Source: Betaproteobacteria bacterium (GTDB lineage Bacteria; Pseudomonadota; Gammaproteobacteria; Burkholderiales; Burkholderiaceae_D). From it: DNA of 51,704 nucleotides. Below the pieces are notes generated by a model, which worked only from the letters and a program-made list of their open reading frames with translations, had not been told where the DNA came from and made no database searches. Numbering within the stretch: the stretch's first letter is position 1; each line of letters opens with the position of its first letter. Location: NCBI GenBank assembly GCA_013287275.1, contig JABDED010000009.1:7761-59464 (forward strand), read 5' to 3'. Below, in pieces: positions 35,792 to 46,100 of the stretch. A program made the translations under genes and the position numbers.

Positions 35792-36268
35792 ATGCAAAAT
35801 AAGCAAACCGACATCATCTGGCAATGCGCCCGCCTGGCCGAGCTCTCTGCAGCGCAGCAATACGCGATATTCGCGGCCCGCTCCGAAGTGTTTGTGGTCG
35901 AACAGAATTGCGCCTTCCTGGACATGGACGGGCTGGACCTGGATGCGGTCCATGTCATAGGCTGGGCCGGCGAGAATACGGTAGCGGCCTATCTGCGCAT
36001 CGTGGCGCCGGGAATCAAGTTCGCCGAACCGTCCTTGGGACGGGTGATCACGACAAAAGGATATCGCGGCGGCGGCGCCGGCAAGACGCTGATCGCAGAA
36101 GGGATCAGGCAACTGGAACGGATTTATCCAGGCCAGGCGATACGCATAGGTGCGCAAGCCTACCTGGAAAAATTCTATGGCTCATTCGGCTTCAAGACCG
36201 TGACCGACATCTACCTGGAAGACGACATCCCCCATATAGACATGATCAGGCCGGCCACAGAGATTTAA
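35792..36268 (+). CDS. elaA: GNAT acetyltransferase ElaA
   Basis: A 158-residue GNAT-family enzyme. It matches ElaA closely: AIFAARSEVFVVEQNCAFLDMDG is quoted as VFVVEQNCAFLDMDG, then SLGRVITTKGYRGGGAGKTL (acetyl-CoA loop) and IRIGAQAYLEKFYGSFGF and IPHIDM. Substrate not established. 96 bases downstream of the response regulator gene, no clear ribosome-binding site. It is convergent with the DUF2214 gene, with only 4 bases between the stops. Confidence 0.92.
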   Translation: MQNKQTDIIWQCARLAELSAAQQYAIFAARSEVFVVEQNCAFLDMDGLDLDAVHVIGWAGENTVAAYLRIVAPGIKFAEPSLGRVITTKGYRGGGAGKTLIAEGIRQLERIYPGQAIRIGAQAYLEKFYGSFGFKTVTDIYLEDDIPHIDMIRPATEI

Positions 36269-36272
36269 AAGC

Positions 36273-36728
36273 TTAACTTCCGAAATAGCCTATGCCCTTG
36301 GCCATCAGCGCCGCATTCAGGATCACCAGCACCAGCAGCGTTAACTCCAGGTGGATGACGCCGCGCAATTTTTTGCGCTGCGACTGGCTCAGCTCCGGCA
36401 CGATGCCCTGCTTCAAGGACTTTCCCCATTTCAGGAAGACCATGGTCGGGTAGATCGATATGAGCCCGACCAGCAGGAACAGCGCCATCTTGGCGATGAA
36501 GGGTCCGCTATGCGAATAATAGGCAGGGCCTTTTTCAAAATACATCACGCGCAGGAAACCCAGCACCAGGATCAGGCCGGCGGACAATCCATATCCCGCA
36601 TCGAGGCGCTGGATTTTCCGCGCCGCCCCCAGCGTCAAGGGTTCTGCCAACAGCAGCATTTCAACGGACAGGCTCACCATGATGGCGATAAAAGCCAGGT
36701 GATGCAAAAAAGCGACGAATGCATTCAT
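36273..36728 (-). CDS. DUF2214 membrane protein
   Basis: A 151-residue inner-membrane protein with four predicted helices (MNAFVAFLHHLAFIAIMVSL; GLSAGLILVLGFLRVMYF; FIAKMALFLLVGLISIYPTM; LELTLLVLVILNAALMAKG). This pattern matches DUF2214, whose function is unknown. The start is ATG 36728 with GGAG 8 bases upstream; a TTG two codons earlier is possible. The gene is divergent from the cytochrome bd cluster. Confidence 0.75.
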   Translation of the reverse strand: MNAFVAFLHHLAFIAIMVSLSVEMLLLAEPLTLGAARKIQRLDAGYGLSAGLILVLGFLRVMYFEKGPAYYSHSGPFIAKMALFLLVGLISIYPTMVFLKWGKSLKQGIVPELSQSQRKKLRGVIHLELTLLVLVILNAALMAKGIGYFGS

Positions 36729-37017
36729 GATCAAATCTCCGGTTCAGTTTTTCACTAACAAGGCGATTCTGCCGCCCCGCACTTATAAGGGCATAGACTT
36801 TGCGACAAGCAGCAGGTTCCATGCCGCGAGCCAGGCCAAAGCCGGCGCGACTTGCCATCGATAAGCGCGTCAGCACGCATAGGCATACCTTATGGACTAT
36901 TTCTTCGACACCAGGCGCACATAAGACAAGACGGCGGCTGGTAACAGGAAACCAAACAGGATTGTATTTCAAGCAAGAGCTATGCAAACGGAAAATTGAG
37001 GCCTCGCCAAATTTCGA
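36729..37017. other. Upstream part of the 354-base DUF2214-gbsR gap
   Basis: No convincing gene is seen in this stretch. A 76-codon open frame at 36800-37030 lacks a ribosome-binding site and family features. The promoter and operator of the gbsR-cyd unit are at its right end. Confidence 0.5.
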
Positions 37018-37047
37018 TTGCAGGCATTGATGTAAACATTCTATACT
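37018..37047 (+). promoter_or_regulatory. Predicted promoter of the gbsR-cyd operon
   Basis: TTGCAG (-35, 37018-37023) and TATACT (-10, 37042-37047) are separated by 18 bases. The palindrome at 37047-37064 begins at the last base of the -10 box. Confidence 0.6.
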
Positions 37048-37064
37048 TTCAGTAATTCCTGAAA
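37047..37064. promoter_or_regulatory. Candidate GbsR operator
   Basis: TTTCAG and CTGAAA are perfect 6-base arms with a 6-base spacer, overlapping the -10 box and start point of the gbsR promoter and 18 bases before the gbsR start codon. The position fits a repressor site for autoregulation. Confidence 0.5.
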
Positions 37065-37082
37065 ATTCAATAATTAAGAAAA

Positions 37083-37697
37083 ATGACAAACCCACCACTA
37101 AGCCCGTTAGCGCAGCGCTTTATCCTGCATTTTGGAGAAATGGGCAGCCGCTGGGGCATCAACCGTACTGTGGGGCAGATCTATGCATTGCTGTATGTAC
37201 AGGCGAAACCGCTGAACGCCGACGAGATCGCCGAATACTTGTCTTTTTCGCGCTCCAATGTCAGTATGGGATTAAAGGAATTGCAATCATGGCGTCTAGT
37301 CAAGTTGCTGCACCAGGCTGGCGACCGCCGCGAGTACTTTGAGCCGCCCAAGGATATCTGGGATATTTTCAAGGCCCTGCTGGAAGAGCGCCGCCGGCGC
37401 GAGGTTGAGCCGACGCTGTCCATGCTGCGCGATGCGCTGCTGGAAAACCCGGCCAGCGAGGCCGACCGCGTCGCGCAGCAGCGCATGCGTGAGATGTACG
37501 ACCTGATCGAGCTGTCCAGCTCATGGTTTGACGATGTACAGCGCCTGTCGCCGGAAACCCTGACTTCCTTGATGAAGATGGGTTCCAAGGTAAAGAAACT
37601 GCTGGACGTGCGCGATAAATTCCGTTTTTCCGGCACAGGCAACAGCGATCAGCAAGACGCCGCCGATCAGACGGACGACAGCGAAGATTTCAAATAG
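37083..37697 (+). CDS. GbsR/MarR-type transcriptional regulator
   Basis: A 204-residue GbsR-like winged-helix regulator. The DNA-binding part is residues 30-85 (NADEIAEYLSFSRSNVSMGL; SWRLVKLLHQAGDRREYF) and the family's YXXXD/E-type helical part follows, with a charged C-terminal tail. It is the first gene of the unit that runs into cydP, cydA, cydB and cydX; the stop is 12 bases before cydP. Most likely a local repressor of its own promoter and thus of the bd oxidase. The signal it senses is unknown. The tail of polar residues (SDQQDAADQTDDSED) is not conserved in the family. Confidence 0.88.
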   Translation: MTNPPLSPLAQRFILHFGEMGSRWGINRTVGQIYALLYVQAKPLNADEIAEYLSFSRSNVSMGLKELQSWRLVKLLHQAGDRREYFEPPKDIWDIFKALLEERRRREVEPTLSMLRDALLENPASEADRVAQQRMREMYDLIELSSSWFDDVQRLSPETLTSLMKMGSKVKKLLDVRDKFRFSGTGNSDQQDAADQTDDSEDFK

Positions 37698-37709
37698 GGG
37701 AAGCGGCCT

Positions 37710-38000
37710 ATGTCCATGCGACTGAACAGGTTTTCTTTATCCGCCTTATCCGCACTCTTCCACCGCTGGCCGCGCCTTACCAGGCTGCCGCTAGCGCTGG
37801 AAATCACGCTGGCGCTGCTGGTAAAGATCGTCATCCTGACACTGCTGTGGAAATTTTTCTTTTCCGATCCGCCCGCTAAAAAGATGCGGCTGCCACTTCC
37901 GCAAGTGGAGCAGCATCTGCTGGCGCAAAACATCCAGCCCGGCCTGTTGGCTCCAGCCGCACCCCAGATTCCCAAAACTACCGACAAAGGCTCCCCATGA
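37710..38000 (+). CDS. cydP: Cytochrome bd oxidase accessory subunit CydP
   Basis: A 96-residue single-pass inner-membrane protein. The membrane helix is about residues 30-50 (ITLALLVKIVILTLLWKFFF), and the tail is LPLPQVEQHLLAQNIQPG. It matches the small CydP-type proteins that precede cydAB in beta- and gammaproteobacteria. The stop overlaps the cydA start by 4 bases (ATGA), so the two are translationally coupled. AGGGGAAG precedes ATG 37710. Its role in the oxidase (assembly or subunit) is not fully established. Confidence 0.8.
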   Translation: MSMRLNRFSLSALSALFHRWPRLTRLPLALEITLALLVKIVILTLLWKFFFSDPPAKKMRLPLPQVEQHLLAQNIQPGLLAPAAPQIPKTTDKGSP

Positions 38001-39595
38001 CCTCGATCGATGAAGTCGTCGCTTTATCGCGGCTGCAGTTTGCGGCCACCGCGATGTACCATTTTTTGTTTGTGCCGCTGACGCTGGGATTATCCTGGGT
38101 GCTGGTCATCATGGAATCGGTGTATGTGATGACGGGCAAGGAAATCTACCGCGACATGACCAAATTCTGGGGCAAGTTGTTCGGCATCAATTTTGCAATG
38201 GGCGTCACCACCGGCCTCACGCTGGAATTCCAGTTCGGCACCAACTGGGCCTATTACTCGCACTATGTGGGCGACATCTTCGGCGTGCCGCTGGCAATCG
38301 AAGGCATGATGGCCTTCTTCCTGGAATCCACTTTCGTCGGCCTGTTCTTCTTCGGCTGGGCCCGCCTGTCCAAGGTACAGCATCTGGGCGTGACTTTCCT
38401 GGTGGCGCTGGGCTCCAACCTGTCGGCACTGTGGATTTTGATCGCCAACGGCTGGATGAACAATCCCGTCGGCGCCGAGTTCAATTTTGAGACGATGCGC
38501 ATGGAACTGATGAATATGCAGGACGTGATTTTCAATCCTGTCGCCCAGGTCAAGTTTGTACACACGGTGGCGGCCGGCTATGTGACGGCTTCCATGTTCG
38601 TGCTCGGCATTTCGGCCTTCTATTTACTGAAGGCGCGCGATACCTCCTTTGCGCTGCGCTCTTTTGCGGTGGCCGCCGGCTTCGGCCTGGCGTCCACCTT
38701 GTCGGTGATCGTGCTCGGCGACGAATCCGGCTATACCGCCGGCGAGGTCAACAAGGTCAAGTTGGCGGCGATAGAGGCGGAGTGGAATACCGAACCGGCG
38801 CCGGCCGGCATCACCGTGTTCGGCCTGCCCAACGACAAGGAAGAACGCACCGACTATGCGGTCAAGATACCGTATGTGCTGGGCCTGATTGCAACCCGCT
38901 CCGCCGACACTGAAGTCAAGGGTATCAAGGATCTAAAGAAAGACCACGAGGTCCGGATACGCAACGGCATGCTGGCTTACGCTGCACTGTTGAAACTGAA
39001 GTCCGGCGACAAGTCGCCAGAGGCGCGCGCCGATTTCGACAAGCTGAAGGCCGATCTCGGCTTTGGGCTGCTGCTGAAAAAATATACCGACAAGGTTGTA
39101 GACGCCACGCCTGAACAAATCCGCATGGCCGTCAACGACACCATTCCCAAAGTGTGGCCGTTGTTCTGGTCTTTCCGCCTGATGGTGGCGCTGGGCCTGC
39201 TGTTCCTGGCCATCTTCTCCGCATCGTTTTACTTCCTGATCCGCAAGCAACTGGCGCCGCAGCGCTGGCTGCTGAAACTGGCGGTCATCAGTATTCCGCT
39301 GCCCTGGGTCGCCGCCGAACTGGGCTGGTTTACCGCAGAATACGGCCGCCAGCCGTGGACCATCTCCGGCGTGCTGCCCACCCATCTGTCGGCGTCCAGC
39401 CTGCAACCTTCCAGCCTGTATTTCAGCCTGGCCGGCTTCATCGGTTTCTATACCGTCTTGCTGGTGATAGAGATGATGCTGATGGTCAAATATGTAAGAC
39501 AAGGGCCGAGCAGCCTGCATACCGGCAAATACCATTTTGAAGAACTTGCAGGTCCGGACACGAGCAATGCAAACACAGCGGGAGCCGCATCATGA
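37997..39595 (+). CDS. cydA: Cytochrome bd ubiquinol oxidase subunit I
   Basis: Inner-membrane heme-bearing subunit that oxidises ubiquinol and reduces O2 to water without pumping protons. 532 residues. Heme ligands: H22 ([12 protein letters not shown]) for b595, H189 ([10 protein letters not shown]) for b558, and Met in [11 protein letters not shown]. The conserved glutamates are in [12 protein letters not shown] (E102, E110). The GRQPW motif is present. The long Q-loop insert, as in E. coli-type (L-form) enzymes, is the region around residues 255-390. Overlaps cydP and cydB by 4 bases each, so the subunits are translationally coupled. Confidence 0.97.
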   Translation: MTSIDEVVALSRLQFAATAMYHFLFVPLTLGLSWVLVIMESVYVMTGKEIYRDMTKFWGKLFGINFAMGVTTGLTLEFQFGTNWAYYSHYVGDIFGVPLAIEGMMAFFLESTFVGLFFFGWARLSKVQHLGVTFLVALGSNLSALWILIANGWMNNPVGAEFNFETMRMELMNMQDVIFNPVAQVKFVHTVAAGYVTASMFVLGISAFYLLKARDTSFALRSFAVAAGFGLASTLSVIVLGDESGYTAGEVNKVKLAAIEAEWNTEPAPAGITVFGLPNDKEERTDYAVKIPYVLGLIATRSADTEVKGIKDLKKDHEVRIRNGMLAYAALLKLKSGDKSPEARADFDKLKADLGFGLLLKKYTDKVVDATPEQIRMAVNDTIPKVWPLFWSFRLMVALGLLFLAIFSASFYFLIRKQLAPQRWLLKLAVISIPLPWVAAELGWFTAEYGRQPWTISGVLPTHLSASSLQPSSLYFSLAGFIGFYTVLLVIEMMLMVKYVRQGPSSLHTGKYHFEELAGPDTSNANTAGAAS

Positions 39596-40734
39596 TCTTT
39601 GACTATGAAACCTTGAAAATCATCTGGTGGGGCTTTGTCGGGCTGTTGATCATAGGCTTTGCCGTGACTGACGGCTTTGACATGGGCGTCGGCATGCTGT
39701 TGCCGTTTGTCGGCAAGACCGATGCGGAACGCCGCGTGCTGCTGAACTCCGTCGGCCCGACCTGGGAAGGCAACCAGACCTGGCTGGTGACCGCCGGCGC
39801 GGGCACGTTCGCCGCCTGGCCTTTGGTCTATGGCGCGGCCTTCTCCGGCTTTTATGTCGCCATCCTGTTATTGCTGTTCGCGCTGTTCTTCCGCCCGGTC
39901 GGCTTTGATTATCGCAGCAAGCTGCAAAACCCGGCCTGGCGCAACGCCTGGGACTGGGGCTTGTTTGTCGGCGGTTTTGTGCCGCCGCTGATTTTCGGCG
40001 TGGCCTTCGGCAACCTGCTGCTGGGTACGCCGTTCAATTATGACGACAGCATGCGGGTGACTTATCACGGCGGCTTCTTTGGCTTGCTGACCCCCTTCGG
40101 CCTGCTGTCGGGCATATTGAGCGTCGCCATGCTGGCGATGCACGGCGCCTGCTTCTTGCAAGTGAAGACCGAGGCCGAGATCGCCGCCCGCGCCCGCAAG
40201 GCCGCCGCCGCAGCGGCGGTAGCGACCATCGTCTGCTTTGTCGCCGCCGGCATCTGGATCGCCACCAGCATAGAAGGCTACCGCATCATCAGCATGCCGG
40301 CCGCCGGCACAGCCTTCATGCCGCTGGCAAAGATAGTAGAAAAAGTGGCGGGCGGATGGATGGGCAATTATGCACACTGGCCGCTGCTATGGCTGGTGCC
40401 GGGCTGTACGATAGCGGCGACCGTGCTGTGCCTGCTGCTGACCGGCATGCATAAATCGCTGCCGGCATTTATTGCCAGCGGCGTAGCCGTCGCCGGCATC
40501 ATCCTGACGGCGGCCAGCGCCATGTTTCCCTTCATCATGCCGTCTTCGCTGGACCCGAACAGCAGCCTGACGGCATGGGACGCGGTCTCCAGCCACCGCA
40601 CGCTGGGCATCATGTTCTGGGTGGTCGTGATCATGATGCCTATCGTGGTGCTGTATACGGGCTGGGTATACCGGGTCATGCGCGGCAAGGTAACGCTGCA
40701 GCATATCAAGGACAATGAACATTCCGCCTACTAG
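39592..40734 (+). CDS. cydB: Cytochrome bd ubiquinol oxidase subunit II
   Basis: A 380-residue eight-helix membrane subunit, partner of CydA, structurally similar to it but without hemes. Starts [20 protein letters not shown]; the family phrases [36 protein letters not shown] and [13 protein letters not shown] are present. The start codon overlaps the cydA stop (ATGA), and cydX follows 22 bases after the stop. Confidence 0.97.
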   Translation: MIFDYETLKIIWWGFVGLLIIGFAVTDGFDMGVGMLLPFVGKTDAERRVLLNSVGPTWEGNQTWLVTAGAGTFAAWPLVYGAAFSGFYVAILLLLFALFFRPVGFDYRSKLQNPAWRNAWDWGLFVGGFVPPLIFGVAFGNLLLGTPFNYDDSMRVTYHGGFFGLLTPFGLLSGILSVAMLAMHGACFLQVKTEAEIAARARKAAAAAAVATIVCFVAAGIWIATSIEGYRIISMPAAGTAFMPLAKIVEKVAGGWMGNYAHWPLLWLVPGCTIAATVLCLLLTGMHKSLPAFIASGVAVAGIILTAASAMFPFIMPSSLDPNSSLTAWDAVSSHRTLGIMFWVVVIMMPIVVLYTGWVYRVMRGKVTLQHIKDNEHSAY

Positions 40735-40756
40735 GCCAACAAGAACGGAGCACATC

Positions 40757-40915
40757 ATGTGGTATTTCACCTGGATACTGGGAGTAGGACTGGCCCTGGC
40801 CTTCGGCATCATCAATGTGATGTGGCTGGAAGCCAATTATTCCTTCGGCATACGTGACGAAGACACGACCAGGGAGCGCTTTGAGCAGGCGAAACTGAAG
40901 ACGGGAAAAAAATAA
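40757..40915 (+). CDS. cydX: Cytochrome bd oxidase small subunit CydX
   Basis: A 52-residue single-helix protein (YbgT/CydX family) that stabilises the CydAB heme site. MWYFTWILGVGLALAFGIINVMWLEA closely resembles E. coli CydX (MWYF.WILG, then a Glu-containing end). It is too short for many gene finders. I start at ATG 40757; GGAG lies 8 bases upstream. The polar tail DEDTTRERFEQAKLKTGKK is longer than in E. coli. A terminator follows 15 bases after the stop. Confidence 0.93.
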   Translation: MWYFTWILGVGLALAFGIINVMWLEANYSFGIRDEDTTRERFEQAKLKTGKK

Positions 40916-40930
40916 AACAAGATTGAAAAT

Positions 40931-40952
40931 GCGGGCGGCAAGCCCGCTTTTT
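40931..40952 (+). terminator. Terminator of the cyd operon
   Basis: GCGGGC (40931-40936) pairs with GCCCGC (40942-40947) around a 5-base loop, followed by TTTTT. Confidence 0.85.
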
Positions 40953-40963
40953 CCTTCAAGATG

Positions 40964-42859
40964 TCAGATCGTAATACTCTGCGCGATCTGGCTGGGCAGC
41001 AGATAGGGATAAGGCGAAGGCCGCCTCAGATTGCGCGCGTTGATGGTGGCCTCTGCCTGCAGCAGCGCACTCTGGAAACGCATCAGCGGGCCGTCGTTGC
41101 CGGCAACATTGCTATCCTCAAACCATTCCGGATAGGGGGAATAATTGCTGCGGTAGTCGCCCAGCCGGCGATAGTAGATCGAACCGAGCACGCTCAACAG
41201 GTTGATCTGCTCCCCCCCCAGCGACAGGGACGGCAGCATATCCAGCCAATCCTGCTGCGTATATTCGGCCTGTACCTCAGGCACGACACCCCAGCCTGCG
41301 CCGGAAAACATCGGCGCATACATCATCATCGATTTTTGCGGGAAATTGGCGGCCGAATGCTGGGCGCTCGCGGTAAACACCACCATCGTCAGTACGTCCG
41401 TCAATTGTTCCCTGGTGGCGATGGCTTTAAAGCCTTTGACATTGCCCTCATTCACGTCCATCAGGCTGGCAGTCCACGCGGCCAGTTCGGTATCGCCGAC
41501 GACCTGGGCATCGCTGCTGTAATAGATGCTGACATATTCGGTCAGCCACCGGTGGATGGCGTCCCAGATCAGCAGGGCGTCATCGCGGTAGGGATAATCC
41601 GGCAACTGGCCGGCATTGTCGACTTTGCGCGCAGCCAGATCGGTCGGCAGCATATTCGCGTAAAAATCATACGCCAGCCTGTCCTCGCCCGCCAATTTTT
41701 GCGTGCACTGGACAGGTGTGCCGAACAGGTGGTCGTTGGTCGAGTCCGGCGCCAGCAAACTGGAAGCCGCCTTGCTGTTGATATACAGCGTGCCCTCAAA
41801 ATGCGGCAGCAATAGCATGTACAGCGGATGTTCCGACGCCAGGCAGCGATAGGTGGCGACTGCGAAGGCTTCCATCAGCAAATGCGTGCGTGCCAGATGC
41901 ACGAATAATTCCAGATAATTGGTGTCCGCCACCTGCACTATCACTTTCGCCATCTCCCAGCCCCATTGCGCGCGCGCATCCGAACTGGCCGGTTTCGGGA
42001 AAATGGGAAATTTCTGCGGGTCTTGCCCGCACTGTATCGCCACCGGCGTCAGCGACTGCCCGCCCAAAGGCACGGCAAACAGGGCAAACGGCGCATACAC
42101 GTACTTGGACTTGCCCTTGTACAGGCCGGGATTGTCGACCAGATAATCCAGCTCGGCATAATCCAGCAAATACAGGCGCCCTTCGCTGCCGGCTTTGGCC
42201 AGGCTGTCTTGCTTGCCCATCACTTGCTGGTACTGCTGCTCGCTGACCGGGAATTTATCCGGCAGGCCGGCTATGCCTTTCAGCAGCATCGTATTCGGGC
42301 CGGCGACGCGCAGCCGCGCAAATACCTCGTCGTTCTGGAACGAGCTCGATATCTGCGGTATCTCTATCTCCTTGAACAAGTCATTGTAGGCTTGCAGGTC
42401 CGCCGCGGCCGGCTGTTCCGACTCGTGGAACAGCACTGCTTCCGCCAGCTTCAGTTCGCCCAACGCAACGGCGATCTGGGCAACCATGTCGACCCGGGAC
42501 GCCGGCGACTCCGGTTCCTTGCTATCCCTCGCCTTGTCCAGCAAGCCCTGCAGCGCATCCATCTGACCCTGGACCTGCAGATGCCGGCCGAACCAGCCCT
42601 GCTTTTCATTGACCCTGGTCGCCAGCAGGTTCTTGCCCACCTCGATCATGGCTTCGGTGACCAGCGCATGCCATTCCAGCGTAGGCTGATCCGCGGCGGG
42701 CACCGCTGTACTCATCGGTACGCCGACCAAATTGACCACCTGGTTGCTCCAGGTATATTCCCGTTTGGCGTCTATCAGTTGTTTTGCGCGCAGTTGCTGC
42801 GACGCAGGGCTGTCATTTTGCGGAAGGCTGGGGTTGCGGCGCGATGATTCTGCTAGCAT
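40964..42859 (-). CDS. Bacterial lipoxygenase
   Basis: A 631-residue non-heme iron dioxygenase that inserts O2 into polyunsaturated fatty acids to give hydroperoxides. The iron ligand set is complete: H321 and H326 in HLARTHLLMEAF, H501 and N505 in AQHSAANF, and the C-terminal Ile 631 whose carboxylate completes the site (SITI at the end). The phrases HPLYMLLLPHF and NFPQ are also lipoxygenase hallmarks. No signal peptide is visible, unlike the secreted Pseudomonas LoxA. ATG 42859 follows GAGGAAACC. Product specificity cannot be read from sequence. It is divergent from the large sensor-like gene at 43177, across a 317-base spacer. Confidence 0.93.
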   Translation of the reverse strand: MLAESSRRNPSLPQNDSPASQQLRAKQLIDAKREYTWSNQVVNLVGVPMSTAVPAADQPTLEWHALVTEAMIEVGKNLLATRVNEKQGWFGRHLQVQGQMDALQGLLDKARDSKEPESPASRVDMVAQIAVALGELKLAEAVLFHESEQPAAADLQAYNDLFKEIEIPQISSSFQNDEVFARLRVAGPNTMLLKGIAGLPDKFPVSEQQYQQVMGKQDSLAKAGSEGRLYLLDYAELDYLVDNPGLYKGKSKYVYAPFALFAVPLGGQSLTPVAIQCGQDPQKFPIFPKPASSDARAQWGWEMAKVIVQVADTNYLELFVHLARTHLLMEAFAVATYRCLASEHPLYMLLLPHFEGTLYINSKAASSLLAPDSTNDHLFGTPVQCTQKLAGEDRLAYDFYANMLPTDLAARKVDNAGQLPDYPYRDDALLIWDAIHRWLTEYVSIYYSSDAQVVGDTELAAWTASLMDVNEGNVKGFKAIATREQLTDVLTMVVFTASAQHSAANFPQKSMMMYAPMFSGAGWGVVPEVQAEYTQQDWLDMLPSLSLGGEQINLLSVLGSIYYRRLGDYRSNYSPYPEWFEDSNVAGNDGPLMRFQSALLQAEATINARNLRRPSPYPYLLPSQIAQSITI

Positions 42860-43176
42860 GAGGTTTCCTCGCTGGGATAGTGACAGGCAAATTGCCGATA
42901 GGCATAGATAAACATGGCAAGAATACTATGGAATTCGGGAAAGAAACTATTTAAGCCGATGCACGCCATAAAAACCAGGCATAAATAATGCAAAGACCGC
43001 TGGAAAACCGGCATACTTAGACGTTGTTGGAAAGTAAAATTCAAGCTGCAATTCAAGACTGAATTAAACACTTGCTGTACATAGATACCAGTAAAGTACC
43101 AATGATTCAAACGGCGGCAGCGTCGCCACCATGAAAAATTTTGCAAGCCGAGACCAGGTAGAAACAAGGCAATTGG
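42860..43176. other. Divergent intergenic region with 12-base periodic repeat
   Basis: 317 bases between the lipoxygenase and the kinase-AAA-GAF-GGDEF gene. At 43038-43065 AATTCAAG, AATTCAAG and AATT recur with a 12-base period, and CTGGAAAACCGG-like and GGCGGCAGCGTCGCC-like short palindromes are near. It must hold the promoters of both genes; no clear -10/-35 set is assigned. A leftward open frame at 42853-43167 was rejected. Confidence 0.5.
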
Positions 43177-46100
43177 ATGTTAAAGTTTGACGGATACACC
43201 CTGACCCAGAAACTGCGCAAGGACAGCGAGTTCACCGTGGCGCGCGGCTACAGGAACGGGGATCAAAAACCGGTATTGATTGTTCAGCCCGCGGCTGAAC
43301 ATCCGACTACGCCCGTCCAGTTGCGCCTGCAGCATGAATTCAACCTGCGCCACGAACTTGACCCAAGCTGGGCCGCGCAACCGCTTGACTTGATCAGTAC
43401 CGGCGGTAAAACCACGCTGATACTGGAAGATGTCGGCGGCCAGCCGCTGGACCAGTTGCTCGGCAGCGCCATCGAACTACCCTTGTTCCTGCGGATTGCG
43501 GTCGGCATATGCGCATCGCTTGGGCGCCTGCACCAGCAGGACATCATCCATAAAGACATCAAGCCGGCCAATCTCCTGGTAGACGCGGCCAGCGGCATAT
43601 CCCGCATTACCGGTTTTGGCATCGCCTCGCGGGTACCACGCGAACAACAAGCGCCGCTGCCGGTAGAGGTGATTGCCGGCACCTTCGCCTATATGGCGCC
43701 AGAGCAAACCGGCAGGATGAACCGCTCGGTAGACTCACGCAGTGACCTGTATGCGCTGGGCGTCACCTTTTACGAAATGCTGACCGGCAGCCTGCCGTTT
43801 AGCGCCAGCGACCCTATGGGTTGGGTGCATTGCCATATAGCTCGCCAGCCTACCCCTCCATCCAGGCTCAGGCCGGACATCCCGGAAATGCTGTCGGCTA
43901 TCGTGATGAAGCTGCTGGCCAAGACTGCAGAGATGCGCTACCAGACTGCAGCCGGCGTCATGGCGGACCTGTCGCGCTGCCTGGAGCAGTGGGCGGAGAA
44001 ATCCTTCATTGCGCCGTTTGTGCTGGGCACGCGCGACGCATCGCGCCGGCTGATGATCCCGGAAACCCTGTACGGCCGCGAAGAGCAAAAGAAGACCTTG
44101 CTGGATGCCGCCGGCAGGGTAGTCGTCAATACCAATCCTGAACTGGTGCTGGTATCGGGCTATTCGGGAATAGGAAAATCATCGCTGGTCAACGAGCTGC
44201 ACAAGGCCATCCTGCAGCCGCGTGCGTTTTTCATCTCCGGCAAATTCGACCAGTACAAGCGCGACATCCCGTATGCAACCCTGGCGCAGGCGCTGCAAAA
44301 CCTGATCAGGCAATTGCTGAGCCAGTCCGAGCGGGAGCTGCTGGTATGGCGCCAGGCCATCCTGAAAGCCGTCGGCAATAACGGCCAGCTGATGGTGGAC
44401 CTGATTCCTGAACTGCGGTTTGTCATCGGCGAACAGGCGACGACGATAGAGCTGGCTCCGGATGAGGCGCTGAACCGCTTCCAGACGGTTTTCCGCCAAT
44501 TCCTGGGGATCTTTGCGGTATCGGAGCGGCCGCTGATCATCTTCCTGGATGACCTGCAATGGATAGATCCGGCCAGCCTGAAATTGCTGGAGCACCTGAT
44601 GACCCATAGCGAAGTCCGCCATGTGCTGTTCATAGGCGCCTATCGCGACAACGAGGTCACTGCCGCGCATCCGCTGATGCTGGCCAAGGACGCCATACAA
44701 AAAACCGGGGCCGGTGTGCATGAGATCGTGCTCGCCCCGCTGCGGGAAGGCGACGTCGCCAGGCTGGTGGCGGACACCTTGCGCAGTGAGGTGGCGGCGA
44801 CTGCCACGCTGAGCCTGCTCGTATATGAAAAAACCGAGGGCAATCCCTTCTTCACGATACAGTTCCTGACCAGCCTGGCGGAACAAAGGCTGCTGGCCTT
44901 TGACGCCATCAGCGCCAGTTGGGCATGGGATGTAGAGCGTATCCGCGCCATGGATTTGTCCGACAATGTCGTGGACCTGATGATAAGCAAGCTGCAACGC
45001 CTGCCGGACGCGACGCAGAATGCCTTTAAATACCTGGCTTGCCTGGGGAATTCCGCCAGCATAGAAACAGTGGCCCGGATGGCAGGAAAATCCGAAGATG
45101 AAACCCATGCAGATTTATGGCATGCAGTCCGCATGGGCCTGCTGATACGCAATAACGGCCACTACCGCTTCCAGCATGACCGGGTGCAGGAAGCCGCATA
45201 CTCGCTGATCGAGCAAGAGCAACTGCCGCAACTGCACCTGCAGATAGGACGCCTGCTGCTGTCGACGATGTCTGCCGAGGCCATAGACGAAGATGTATTC
45301 AGCGTCGTCAACCATATGAACCGCGGCATCGAGCTGATTGCCGACCAGAGGGAAAAAGACAGGCTGTGTTTCCTGAATCTGCTGGCCGGCCGCAAGGCCA
45401 AGGATGCCATTGCCTATGCTTCCGCGCGCAGCTACCTGATACAGGCGATTGCGCTGCTGCCCGAGGATGCCTGGCACTATAATTACCAGGACACTTTTGC
45501 GATCTATTTCGCCTTGTCCGAATGCGAATACCTGACGGCTCACTACGAGCAGGCCAACCTGCTGTTCGACCTGATCTTTGAGCACGCCAACTCCAGCCTG
45601 GACAAGGCCAGGCTGTATATATTGCAGCTGACCTTGCACCAGATCTCTGGGCGCTTCGACAGCGCGACCGAAGTGTCGCTGCAGGCACTCAGCATGTTTG
45701 GTGTGAACTTCCCCAGATCGGATGCGGATATCCAGGCTGCAGTACAGCGGGAAAAAGAGCTGGTCAACAGCCAGTTGCAGGGGCGCAGCGTTGCCGACCT
45801 GGCTGATTTGCCGCTGATCGACGACACAGAAGCCAGGGTGATACTGGAATTGCTGACCGAGATGGCACCTTCGGTCTGGAACTCCAACCCGAAGATCTAT
45901 CCGCTGGCGATACTGACCACGCTGAATTTCGTGCTGCGCCACGGGAATAGCGAGGCCGCCTCCTTTGCCTATTCTTCATATGCGATCCTGTCGGCGTCCA
46001 TGGGAGACATCCCGGCAGCGATGGAGTTCTCGGAACTGGCTCTGCTGTTGAATGACAAGTTCAAGGATAGCAAGCGCAAAGGCCGCCTGCTGTTCAACCA

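Noticed and set aside
36800-37030. A 76-codon rightward open frame
   Set aside because: Basic, Arg-rich translation with no start signal; overlaps the gbsR promoter.
42853-43167. A 104-codon leftward open frame upstream of the lipoxygenase
   Set aside because: TTG start, no ribosome-binding site, no family features, overlaps the lipoxygenase start; it occupies the shared promoter region.
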